NCBI GenBank assembly: GCA_021816165.1
Contig: JAKAYZ010000047.1
Span: forward strand, 1-8,655
Direction: 5' to 3'
DNA length: 8,655 nt
Source of the DNA: Planctomycetota bacterium
GTDB lineage: Bacteria; Planctomycetota; Phycisphaerae; WQYP01
Shown here: in pieces, positions 1-6,415 of the stretch
Numbering within the stretch: position 1 is the stretch's first letter
How the letters are laid out: each line of letters starts with the position of its first letter
Position numbers and translations under genes: made by a program
Notes under the pieces: generated by a model
What the model was told of the DNA's origin: nothing
The model's database searches: none
The model's input: only the letters and a program-made list of their open reading frames with translations

Positions 1-416
1 AGACGGGGAAATTCTGGGAGATTATGCACGATCAACAAGGCATCAAGAGACTGGACTTACGGCCTCTGATTCAATATCTGCTGCTGCAGCAGCAAAATGA
101 CATGCCGGTGGAATTACTGGCGGCGGTATTCCAAAGTCAGTTCGCGGCGGGATGGGAGGACATTATTTGCCGCGCGGCGGCTGATACACACATTGATACG
201 GTGGCATTATCTGGCGGCGTATTTGCCAACCAGCTCTTCGCCAACGACCTGACGCATCGGCTGGAACATCACAACCTGAAGGTGCTGCGCCATCGCATCG
301 TACCACCCAATGACGGTGGACTTGCGTTGGGTCAGGCGCTGGTGGCGGTAACCCGATGGATGAATGAATATGGCGGCTCGCAATCATCCGCTACGGAGTG
401 TGGAACATGTGTTTAG
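1..416 (+). CDS. hypF: HypF carbamoyltransferase, C-terminal fragment (5' end outside window)
   Basis: C-terminal 137 residues of HypF, open from the window edge (frame starting at base 3) to a TAG stop. HypF uses carbamoyl phosphate and ATP to make carbamoyl-AMP and moves the carbamoyl group to the C-terminal cysteine of HypE, the first step of cyanide ligand synthesis for [NiFe] hydrogenases. It acts in the cytoplasm. The visible part is the end of the Kae1/TobZ-like domain, with its two signature stretches VALSGGVFANQLF and PPNDGGLALGQ, which belong to the nucleotide/metal site in this fold. The acylphosphatase, zinc-finger and YrdC-like domains expected upstream are not in the window. An internal ATG at 24 is not the true start, because the reading frame stays open upstream and the family is about 750 residues long. 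The stop overlaps the start of hypC by 10 bases. Confidence 0.93.
   Translation, partial: TGKFWEIMHDQQGIKRLDLRPLIQYLLLQQQNDMPVELLAAVFQSQFAAGWEDIICRAAADTHIDTVALSGGVFANQLFANDLTHRLEHHNLKVLRHRIVPPNDGGLALGQALVAVTRWMNEYGGSQSSATECGTCV
395..398 (+). promoter_or_regulatory. Ribosome binding site of hypC
   Basis: GGAG lies 8 bases before the ATG at 407. It helps to choose that ATG over an in-frame GTG at 398, which would add three residues before the obligatory Met-Cys start of HypC. The GTG itself overlaps this motif. Confidence 0.7.
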
Positions 417-694
417 CAGTACCGGCAAAACTGATTCGACAGGATGGCCAGCAGGGCATTGTGGACCTGCACGGCAATCGCCTGCCGGTTAATACGATGA
501 TGACTCCCGAGGCCAAACCCGGCGACTGGATCTTAATTCATGCCGGATTCGCCATCGAGCGGCTTAATCCGGAGGCGGCCCGTGAAACCTTTGCACTGTT
601 GGAAGAAGTTGACCGAACCAGCGGCAACAGCGATTACCGGCCCGATGCGCAACAAAACACCGCAACACCGGCTGTGCGAGGAGATATGTCATGA
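407..694 (+). CDS. hypC: HypC/HybG/HupF-family hydrogenase maturation chaperone
   Basis: Small chaperone of 95 residues. With HypD it forms the scaffold on which the Fe(CN)2CO unit is assembled, and it then escorts the iron unit to the hydrogenase large subunit precursor, here most likely HoxH. The protein begins MCLAVPAK. Cys2, exposed after removal of Met1, is the essential iron and large-subunit contact in the family, which is why the ATG at 407 is chosen over an upstream in-frame GTG at 398. A second family landmark, the conserved His in ILIHAGFA, is residue 45. The core ends near residue 70. The remaining 25 or so residues are a polar tail, somewhat longer than in many HypC proteins, with no recognised motif. 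The gene overlaps hypF by 10 bases and ends in an ATGA overlap with hypD, so translation of the three is probably coupled. Confidence 0.95.
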   Translation: MCLAVPAKLIRQDGQQGIVDLHGNRLPVNTMMTPEAKPGDWILIHAGFAIERLNPEAARETFALLEEVDRTSGNSDYRPDAQQNTATPAVRGDMS

Positions 695-1827
695 GTTCGA
701 CACACGCCTTCACGGATAATCTGTTGCAGCGCCTGCGGGAAGCGGCAGCAGCCATTGGACAGAACGTGGCGTTCATGGAAGTATGCGGAACGCATACCAC
801 CAGCGCTTTTCGTTGCGGCTTGCCCAGCGTTCTGCCTCCCAATGTACGACTCATCAGCGGGCCGGGCTGTCCGGTGTGTGTCACGTCCCAGGGCGATATT
901 GACAGGCTCATTGATCTCGGCGCGCGGCGGGATGTCATTTTATGCACCTACGGCGACATGCTGCGGGTTCCGGGACGGCATGGAAATCTTGAAAATGCCC
1001 GGGTACGTGGAGGCCGGATTGAGGTTGTCTACAGCAGCATGGACGCAGTAAAACTGGCGCAAAAGCAACCGGATCGTGAAGTGGTATTTGCCGCGGTAGG
1101 CTTTGAAACCACCGCTCCGGCCACGGCTGCGGCCATTTGCGAAGCGCAACGGCTCAATATTGGAAATTTCAGCGTCCTGGCAAGTCACAAACGCATCATT
1201 CCCGCGATGCGGGCACTTTTGACCGATGGAGAAATTCCCAAAATCAAAGGATTTCTCTGTCCGGGGCATGTGTCGGTGATTATCGGCTCGGAAGTATATC
1301 AGAGCATTGTTGATCAGTTCGGGGTGTCATGTGTGGTCGGTGGTTTTGAACCCCCGCAATTGCTTTCCGCCCTGGTATGCCTGATCGAACTGGTTGTAAA
1401 TAACAAAACCGCCCTGGTGAATCAGTACCCCGAAGCGGTGCACGCCAGGGGAAATCGCTGGGCACTGACACTGCTTGAGAAGATTTTTGAACCCGGCGCG
1501 GCCCGCTGGCGCGGCATGGGTACCATACCTGACAGCGGCCTGATACTGCGAAGCGATTATCAGAGCTTTGACGCAGCACGGCGATTCAATCTGCCGGAAC
1601 CGCAGGAGCGTGAACCGGCAGGATGTATTTGCGGCAAGGTTATCAGTGGCGCGGCGCTTCCCGGACAATGCCGGCTCTTTGGACGAGCCTGTACGCCCAT
1701 TTCACCGATCGGCCCCTGCATGGTCAGTTCCGAAGGTACATGCTCGGCATGGTTTAAGTATGGTAAAAGCAACCAACGGACAATTCCGCCTGCACACTTA
1801 AATGAATTGCTGGAGGTTTCGTCATGA
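691..1827 (+). CDS. hypD: HypD iron-sulfur scaffold protein for Fe(CN)2CO assembly
   Basis: HypD, 378 residues, normal length. In complex with HypC it holds the iron atom, receives two cyanides from HypE and carries the CO ligand. Visible landmarks in order are VCGTHT (Cys32), GPGCPVC (Cys60 and Cys63, the redox-active pair), CTYGDM (85-90), GFETTAPA (138-145), CPGHVSVIIG (190-199) and a cysteine-rich C-terminus. The C-terminus has CIC at 312-314, Cys327, Cys334, and Cys343 and Cys351 within PCMVSSEGTC, from which the [4Fe-4S] cluster is ligated. All expected motifs are present, so it should be functional. The start ATG overlaps the hypC stop (ATGA), with GAGGAG at 678-683 seven bases upstream. 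The stop overlaps the hypE start in the same way. An iron-sulfur maturation protein suits an anaerobic or microaerobic cytoplasm. Confidence 0.97.
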   Translation: MSSTHAFTDNLLQRLREAAAAIGQNVAFMEVCGTHTTSAFRCGLPSVLPPNVRLISGPGCPVCVTSQGDIDRLIDLGARRDVILCTYGDMLRVPGRHGNLENARVRGGRIEVVYSSMDAVKLAQKQPDREVVFAAVGFETTAPATAAAICEAQRLNIGNFSVLASHKRIIPAMRALLTDGEIPKIKGFLCPGHVSVIIGSEVYQSIVDQFGVSCVVGGFEPPQLLSALVCLIELVVNNKTALVNQYPEAVHARGNRWALTLLEKIFEPGAARWRGMGTIPDSGLILRSDYQSFDAARRFNLPEPQEREPAGCICGKVISGAALPGQCRLFGRACTPISPIGPCMVSSEGTCSAWFKYGKSNQRTIPPAHLNELLEVSS

Positions 1828-2879
1828 ACAGACCATCTGTCAATCATGCAACAGCGCAGCTTCACGCCACACCCGCGCCATTTACGCACATCGCCTTGGC
1901 ACATGGCGGCGGTGGGCAATTAACCGATGCACTGCTGCGCGATATTGTCATGCCCCGACTGGGTAATCCGGCGTTATCCCAGCTTCTGGACTCCGGGATT
2001 ATTCCAGGCGGAAAACTCGCCTTAACCATTGACAGCTACGTTGTTCAACCGCTGTTTTTCCCCGGCGGCGATATTGGTCGCCTGGCCGTCAGCGGAACAG
2101 TCAATGATTTAGCCGTATGCGGCGCGCATCCGCGGGCTTTGGCGCTGTCGATGATTCTGGCGGAAGGTTTGGATCGCAAAGTGCTTGAGCGCGTGCTGGA
2201 CTCGGTCGCGGCAACCGCCGGCGAAGCGGGCGTGAGGATTATTACCGGCGACACCAAAGTGGTGGGAAGCGGACAGGCGGACGGAATATATCTGACTTCG
2301 GCCGGGGTTGGTGAATTAATGGGCCATCCGCTACCGCATCCGGATCATATCGAGCCTGGCGATGTGCTGATGATCAACGGCCCGATTGGAGAGCATGGCC
2401 TGGCAGTGATGCTGGCACGTGAAATGCCCGAAGTGGAAAGTGCTTTACGCAGCGATGTATCGCCGCTCAATGGTCTTATCGAACACTTGCGATGCGCGGT
2501 TCCGGAGGTGGTTTTTATGCGTGATCCGACGCGCGGTGGTCTGGCTGGCGTTGCCGCCGATCTGGCCGCACGCACGGGCTTGCGCATCAATCTCGAGGAA
2601 ACGCACATTCCCATTCGCCCGGAGGCCAAACACGCCGCGGACATGCTGGGGCTGGACCCGCTGGACATTGCCAATGAAGGAAAAGTGTTTGTGGCGGTGC
2701 GGCCCGCCCAGGCCCAGGCCGCGCTTCATGCCATGCGACAACATCCGCAGGGACGTGAGTCGCAGATTATCGGCTATGTAACTTCTGAAAAAGACGGGGT
2801 CTGTACTCTGCATACGTCCATCGGCGGATGGAGAGTGCTGCAGAAGCCATATGGAGAACAATTGCCGCGCATCTGCTGA
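1824..2879 (+). CDS. hypE: HypE carbamoyl dehydratase (thiocarboxamide to thiocyanate)
   Basis: HypE, 351 residues, a PurM/AIR-synthase-like ATPase. It accepts a carbamoyl group from HypF on its C-terminal cysteine, dehydrates it with ATP to a protein thiocyanate, and gives the cyanide to the HypC-HypD iron centre. The diagnostic end is intact: the last four residues are PRIC, with the acceptor Cys351 as the terminal residue. Other landmarks are AHGGGG (26-31, the glycine-rich ATP loop), TIDSYVVQPLFFPGGDIG (68-85), SGTVNDLAVCGA (90-101), TGDTKVV (141-147) and RDPTRGGLAGVA (233-244). The first 20 or so residues precede the usual family start and form a short extension. The ATG at 1824 is supported by the ATGA overlap with hypD and by TGGAGG at 1811-1816. 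This is the last maturation gene before the structural genes. The 39-base gap after it is one of only two uncoupled junctions. Confidence 0.97.
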   Translation: MNRPSVNHATAQLHATPAPFTHIALAHGGGGQLTDALLRDIVMPRLGNPALSQLLDSGIIPGGKLALTIDSYVVQPLFFPGGDIGRLAVSGTVNDLAVCGAHPRALALSMILAEGLDRKVLERVLDSVAATAGEAGVRIITGDTKVVGSGQADGIYLTSAGVGELMGHPLPHPDHIEPGDVLMINGPIGEHGLAVMLAREMPEVESALRSDVSPLNGLIEHLRCAVPEVVFMRDPTRGGLAGVAADLAARTGLRINLEETHIPIRPEAKHAADMLGLDPLDIANEGKVFVAVRPAQAQAALHAMRQHPQGRESQIIGYVTSEKDGVCTLHTSIGGWRVLQKPYGEQLPRIC

Positions 2880-2918
2880 AGTCAAGCGGGATGTTGCAGC
2901 TTTGAAGGAGGTTTTACC
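2880..2918 (+). other. Short spacer between hypE and hoxE
   Basis: This 39-base spacer separates maturation genes from structural genes. It holds a near-perfect Shine-Dalgarno sequence (listed separately). I see no clear -35/-10 pair, inverted repeat or terminator hairpin in it, so transcription most likely continues through it. A promoter lying inside the end of hypE cannot be ruled out by eye. Confidence 0.5.
2905..2912 (+). promoter_or_regulatory. Strong ribosome binding site of hoxE
   Basis: AAGGAGGT is a full match to the anti-Shine-Dalgarno consensus. The GGAGG core ends 7 bases before the ATG at 2919. It is the strongest such site in the window and stands at the first structural gene, which is not overlapped by the gene before it. 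This fixes the hoxE start. Confidence 0.85.
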
Positions 2919-3431
2919 ATGCCAGTTAATACGGTTCTACCCAAGCCTCCCACCGAAGACAAACGGTGGAAAATTATTGAAACCACCATGCGGCGCAATG
3001 ATTTCCAACCCGACGCCCTGATTGAAAGTCTGCACAGCGTGCAGCAGACGTTCGGCTTTCTGGATATTCCATCCATGCGTTGGGTGGCCGCAGCGCTGAA
3101 AGTGCCTCTGTCCAAGGTGTACGGCGTTGCAACATTTTATCATTTTTTCACACTTAAACCGCAGGGGAAGCATGTTTGTGTCGTCTGCATGGGAACGGCA
3201 TGTTACATCAAAGGCGGCCGGCAGCTTCTGGATGAAATACAGCGGCATTATGCCATTGCGGAAGGACAGACCACCAAAGATGGCCAGCTTTCCCTGCTGG
3301 TGGCCCGATGCATTGGAGCATGCGGCTTGGCTCCGACGGTGGTGGTTGACGGAAATGTTCTTGGCAAACGGTCTGCCGCGGAACTTCTGGCGGCTCTGGA
3401 TGAAACGGTGGAAAGGAAGCGGCAATCATGA
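2919..3431 (+). CDS. hoxE: HoxE, NuoE-like [2Fe-2S] subunit of bidirectional hydrogenase
   Basis: HoxE, 170 residues, is homologous to the 24-kDa NuoE subunit of complex I. It is an accessory diaphorase subunit carrying one [2Fe-2S] cluster in a thioredoxin-like fold. It marks the pentameric HoxEFUYH form, as in cyanobacteria, and is absent from HoxFUYH enzymes of the Cupriavidus type. The N-terminal helical part includes VYGVATFYHFFTLKPQGKH (67-85). The cluster ligands are the C-x4-C pair Cys90/Cys95 (CMGTAC) and the C-x3-C pair Cys131/Cys135 (CIGACG). A further Cys87 is not expected to be a ligand. The wording closely follows cyanobacterial HoxE as I recall it. The stop overlaps hoxF by ATGA. 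HoxE has been linked to electron exchange with ferredoxin in cyanobacteria, which matters here because a PFOR gene ends the cluster. Confidence 0.93.
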   Translation: MPVNTVLPKPPTEDKRWKIIETTMRRNDFQPDALIESLHSVQQTFGFLDIPSMRWVAAALKVPLSKVYGVATFYHFFTLKPQGKHVCVVCMGTACYIKGGRQLLDEIQRHYAIAEGQTTKDGQLSLLVARCIGACGLAPTVVVDGNVLGKRSAAELLAALDETVERKRQS

Positions 3432-5086
3432 AACCTGAAGAACTAATAAGCATGATGGAAAAGGCACGCGCGGATTCATCCGCTTTCGAGCATGAAATCC
3501 GTGTCTGCACGGAATCAGGATGCATGAGCCTGCAGAGCGATACCCTGCTCAAAGCCCTTGGAGATGAAGTCAAAACCCGCGGCATGACGGATAAAATCTG
3601 CGTCAAAGGCGTTGGCTGCATGGGGCTTTGCTGCAATGGACCGCTGGTTCAGGCGGACACGGCAATGTATCAATTTGCCAAGCCGGAACATGCCTCCGCC
3701 ATTGTGCAAGGACTTTCAACACAGCCCGTTGCCGAGCTGCTCTGCAACACACAGCAGCCCTTCTTCACCCGCCAAAAACTTGTCGTGCGGGAGAATTCGG
3801 GACACGTTGATCCGGAAAGCCTGGTCGACTGCATCGCCCACGGTGCCTATCAGGCCCTGCTTAAAGCCCTCACCACGATGACGCCACATCAGGTCATACA
3901 GGAAATTTCTGATTCCGGCCTGCGCGGACGCGGCGGAGCGGGTTTCCCAACCGGACTGAAATGGGCCACCGTCTCAAAAGCCGGCGGCAGCGACAAATAT
4001 GTGATCTGTAATGGTGATGAAGGCGATCCGGGCGCATTCATGGATCGCAGTGTCATGGAAGGTGATCCGCATCGGGTGCTGGAAGGAATGGCCATCGCCG
4101 CATATGCGGTAGGTGCCGAAAACGGCGTTATTTATGTCCGGGCGGAGTACCCTCTGGCGGTCAAACGCCTGACGAAAGCCATCAATCTGGCGCGACGGCA
4201 TGAGTTGATCGGCCATAATATTTTTGGAACCAAATTCAGCTTTAATGTCGAATTGCGGCTCGGTGCCGGAGCGTTTGTATGCGGCGAGGAAACCGCACTG
4301 ATCGCAAGTGTGGAAGGCAAGCGCGGCGTTCCGCGGCCACGGCCGCCCTACCCGGCGAATTCCGGCCTCTTTGGCTGTCCCACGCTTATCAACAATGTGG
4401 AGACATATGCCAATGTCGCCCCGATTATCAACAAGGGAGCGGCATGGTTTGCGCAGATCGGAACGGAAAAAAGCAAAGGCACAAAAATTTTCGCTCTGAC
4501 CGGAACCGTCAAAAACTGCGGCCTGATTGAAGTCGCCATGGGAATGCCGCTTCGCGAGATCATTTACGATATCGCCGGCGGCGTTCCGAATGGAAAAGCA
4601 TTTAAAGCCGTGCAGACCGGCGGTCCATCGGGCGGGTGTATTCCCGCGGAACTTTTGGATATTACCGTGGATTATGAATCGCTGGCCAAAGCCGGATCCA
4701 TCATGGGGTCCGGCGGCATGATTGTCATGGACGAAACCAGCAACATGGTGGATGTGGCCCGGTTCTTCATGGAATTCTGCATGACTGAAAGCTGCGGCAA
4801 GTGCGTTCCCTGCCGCGTGGGAACCTATGAAATGCATCAACTGTTGAATCGTATTTGTGAAAAGCGGGGCACGCCGGAAGACCTGCAATTACTGAAGGAT
4901 TTATGCGGTATGGTCAAACAGACCAGCCTGTGCGGATTGGGTCAATCCGCACCAAATCCGGTACTCAGCACGTTGCGCTATTTTGAACATGAATACCTGG
5001 ATCTTGTCAATCAAACTCAGGCCGCGCACGGAGACCAAAGCCCTGCCGCCACGGGTGAACATATTGAACTGGAGGTGCTCCCATGA
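3428..5086 (+). CDS. hoxF: HoxF, NAD(P)H-binding FMN diaphorase subunit of bidirectional hydrogenase
   Basis: HoxF, 552 residues, is the diaphorase catalytic subunit that exchanges hydride with NAD(P)H through FMN. An N-terminal thioredoxin-like [2Fe-2S] module (about 20-100) shows C-x4-C at 27/32 and C-x3-C at 64/68. The NuoF-like core follows: the glycine-rich nucleotide loop GLRGRGGAGFPTGLKW (164-179), the FMN-site segment NGDEGDPGAFMDR (195-207), GAGAFVCGEETALI (279-292) and the segment around NSGLFGCPTLINNVETYANV (311-330). The [4Fe-4S] ligands are CGKCVPC (456, 459, 462) and Cys502. After about residue 525 there is only a polar tail. There is no extra ferredoxin domain of the kind seen in HydB/HndC of bifurcating hydrogenases. 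The 'GDEGDPGAFMDR' wording is typical of hydrogenase diaphorases rather than respiratory NuoF. Its ATG overlaps the hoxE stop, with AAAGGA at 3412-3417, and its stop overlaps hoxU. Confidence 0.96.
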   Translation: MKPEELISMMEKARADSSAFEHEIRVCTESGCMSLQSDTLLKALGDEVKTRGMTDKICVKGVGCMGLCCNGPLVQADTAMYQFAKPEHASAIVQGLSTQPVAELLCNTQQPFFTRQKLVVRENSGHVDPESLVDCIAHGAYQALLKALTTMTPHQVIQEISDSGLRGRGGAGFPTGLKWATVSKAGGSDKYVICNGDEGDPGAFMDRSVMEGDPHRVLEGMAIAAYAVGAENGVIYVRAEYPLAVKRLTKAINLARRHELIGHNIFGTKFSFNVELRLGAGAFVCGEETALIASVEGKRGVPRPRPPYPANSGLFGCPTLINNVETYANVAPIINKGAAWFAQIGTEKSKGTKIFALTGTVKNCGLIEVAMGMPLREIIYDIAGGVPNGKAFKAVQTGGPSGGCIPAELLDITVDYESLAKAGSIMGSGGMIVMDETSNMVDVARFFMEFCMTESCGKCVPCRVGTYEMHQLLNRICEKRGTPEDLQLLKDLCGMVKQTSLCGLGQSAPNPVLSTLRYFEHEYLDLVNQTQAAHGDQSPAATGEHIELEVLP

Positions 5087-5811
5087 GACCGGCTACATCA
5101 ACCGTTGAATCTCTCACACTGCAAATCGACGGCAAAGACATAAGCTGCCGAAGCGGTGAGACAATTCTTCAGGTTGCGCGTGATAACAATATTGATATTC
5201 CGACGCTGTGTTTTCTGGAGGGCCTTACGGTTTGGGGAGGTTGCCGGTTGTGCATGGTGGAGATTGCCGGATCACCCAAGCTTCATGCCGCCTGCGCCAC
5301 AACCTGCGCCGAGGGGATGGTGGTCAGCACGGCGTCCCCGCGTCTGAAAGAATATCGCAAGATGATTGTGGAAATGCTCTTTGCGGAACGAAATCATGTG
5401 TGCGCGGTATGCGTCAGCAATGGGCACTGTGAATTGCAGAATATGGCAGTGAAACTGGAAATTGACCATGTGCGGTTCCCGTATCGCTTCCCGCATCTGG
5501 AAGTTGATAATTCACACGATGCCATGCGACTGGATCAAAACCGATGCATTTTATGCGTACGCTGCGTGCGCGTATGCGGAGAAATTGAAGGCGCTCATAC
5601 CAAAGATGTAAAAGGCCGGGGCGTGCTGGCCGCCATTATTCACGATCTGGATCAGCCCTGGGGTGAAAGCGAGACGTGCACCGCCTGCGGAAAATGTGTT
5701 AACGTGTGCCCCACAGGCGCATTAACCCACCGCGGCACGGCCGTTGGTGAAATGACCAAAAAAGCCCAGTTTTTACCGTATCTGACATTAATGCGGGAGG
5801 CCAAATCATGA
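5083..5811 (+). CDS. hoxU: HoxU, NuoG-N-terminal-like iron-sulfur subunit
   Basis: HoxU, 242 residues, carries electrons between HoxF and the HoxY-HoxH hydrogenase module. It corresponds to the N-terminal domains of NuoG without the molybdopterin-like part. Cluster motifs in order are a plant-type [2Fe-2S] site at Cys43, Cys54, Cys57 and Cys71; a His-Cys3 [4Fe-4S] site at His105, Cys107, Cys110 and Cys116; and a two-[4Fe-4S] ferredoxin domain at Cys155/158/161/165 and Cys199/202/205/209. The His site reads H-x-C-x2-C-x5-C, whereas NuoG has H-x3-C. The shorter spacing matches HoxU proteins as I recall them. All ligands are present. The start overlaps the hoxF stop by ATGA, with GGAGG at 5071-5075. 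The stop overlaps hoxY in the same way, with GGGAGG at 5795-5800 serving hoxY. Confidence 0.95.
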   Translation: MRPATSTVESLTLQIDGKDISCRSGETILQVARDNNIDIPTLCFLEGLTVWGGCRLCMVEIAGSPKLHAACATTCAEGMVVSTASPRLKEYRKMIVEMLFAERNHVCAVCVSNGHCELQNMAVKLEIDHVRFPYRFPHLEVDNSHDAMRLDQNRCILCVRCVRVCGEIEGAHTKDVKGRGVLAAIIHDLDQPWGESETCTACGKCVNVCPTGALTHRGTAVGEMTKKAQFLPYLTLMREAKS

Positions 5812-6374
5812 CCAGTTCCACAACCAGACCAACCGTGGCCACCGTGTGGCTTGATGGCTGCTCGGGGTGCCATATGAGCCTCATGGACCTTGATGAACGG
5901 CTTATTACGCTTGCCGGACTGGTGGATATTTTACATTCGCCGGTGGTAGACCCGAAAGAATTCCCGCAAAGCGTGGATTTGACGCTCGTGGAAGGCGCGG
6001 TCAGCAGCGAAGAGGATCTGCATAAAGCCAGAACCATCCGCGCGCACAGCAAATATGTCATCGCCATGGGCGATTGTGCGGTTACAGGCAATGTTCCGGC
6101 CATGCGTAACTACTGGGATCGCTCTGAATTATTCGACCGCGCTTATGTGGAAAATGCCCAGGAACCCGCGTCGCCCGAAGAACGCAAAGCCTTGCTTCCG
6201 CTGGTGGTCGTACCGCCTCTACGCCCCCATGCCACACCGCTGCATGAGGTGATCAAAGTTGATGTTTTTCTGCCCGGTTGCCCGCCACCGGCTGATGCGA
6301 TCTGGTTTGTGCTGACGGAATTACTGGCCGGACGCGTGCCCAACGCCATGAGCGTCTCGCGCTTTGGAAAATAG
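5808..6374 (+). CDS. hoxY: HoxY, small subunit of bidirectional [NiFe] hydrogenase
   Basis: HoxY, 188 residues, holds the proximal [4Fe-4S] cluster next to the [NiFe] site of HoxH and relays electrons to HoxU. The four expected ligands are visible: Cys18 and Cys21 in LDGCSGCHMS, Cys90 in MGDCAVTGNVP, and Cys158 in FLPGCPPPAD. The protein is the short small-subunit form with only this one cluster. It has no Tat signal and no medial or distal cluster domain, so it is cytoplasmic, as expected for group 3d. The stretch LVEGAVSSEEDL (60-71) is also family-typical. It starts in an ATGA overlap with hoxU and ends at a TAG, followed by a 41-base gap before hoxH. This is the only break in overlap within the hox genes. 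Confidence 0.95.
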   Translation: MTSSTTRPTVATVWLDGCSGCHMSLMDLDERLITLAGLVDILHSPVVDPKEFPQSVDLTLVEGAVSSEEDLHKARTIRAHSKYVIAMGDCAVTGNVPAMRNYWDRSELFDRAYVENAQEPASPEERKALLPLVVVPPLRPHATPLHEVIKVDVFLPGCPPPADAIWFVLTELLAGRVPNAMSVSRFGK

Positions 6375-6415
6375 CCGGCGACCGGACGAACGGGCTTTGA
6401 AAAGAGGATGTTATC
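6375..6415 (+). other. Spacer between hoxY and hoxH
   Basis: This 41-base gap follows the hoxY stop. It starts with CCGG-CGA-CCGG (6375-6385), which could form only a 4-bp stem with a 3-base loop and has no T-run after it, so it is not a terminator. It ends with the hoxH ribosome binding site. No promoter is evident. Confidence 0.45.
6403..6408 (+). promoter_or_regulatory. Ribosome binding site of hoxH
   Basis: AGAGGA lies 7 bases before the ATG at 6416. Because hoxH does not overlap hoxY, this site must drive independent initiation and it supports the chosen start. Confidence 0.7.

Noticed and set aside
79..94. Perfect 16-base palindrome of CTG/CAG repeats
   Set aside because: It lies in hypF codons for Leu-Leu-Leu-Gln-Gln-Gln and arises from repeated CTG and CAG codons. 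There is nothing to suggest an operator in the middle of a gene.
398..409. GTG at 398 as start of hypC
   Set aside because: It would place three residues before MCLAVP. The family requires Cys at position 2, and the GTG overlaps the ribosome binding site.
3974..4888. Long minus-strand open frame (304 codons) opposite hoxF
   Set aside because: It lies entirely within a clear hoxF with intact motifs, resembles no known protein, and reflects the codon bias of the plus-strand gene. Similar antisense frames occur opposite hypD, hypE, hoxE, hoxY and hoxH.
2919..5811. Respiratory complex I (nuoEFG) instead of Hox diaphorase
   Set aside because: HoxU ends after the ferredoxin domain at 242 residues instead of continuing into the large NuoG domain. 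HoxF has an N-terminal [2Fe-2S] module, and hoxY, hoxH and hoxW follow directly.
6375..6385. CCGG-CGA-CCGG stem after hoxY as a terminator
   Set aside because: The stem has only four base pairs and no T-run, and it sits within an operon of co-dependent subunits. A small pause or RNA-processing role cannot be excluded but is unsupported.
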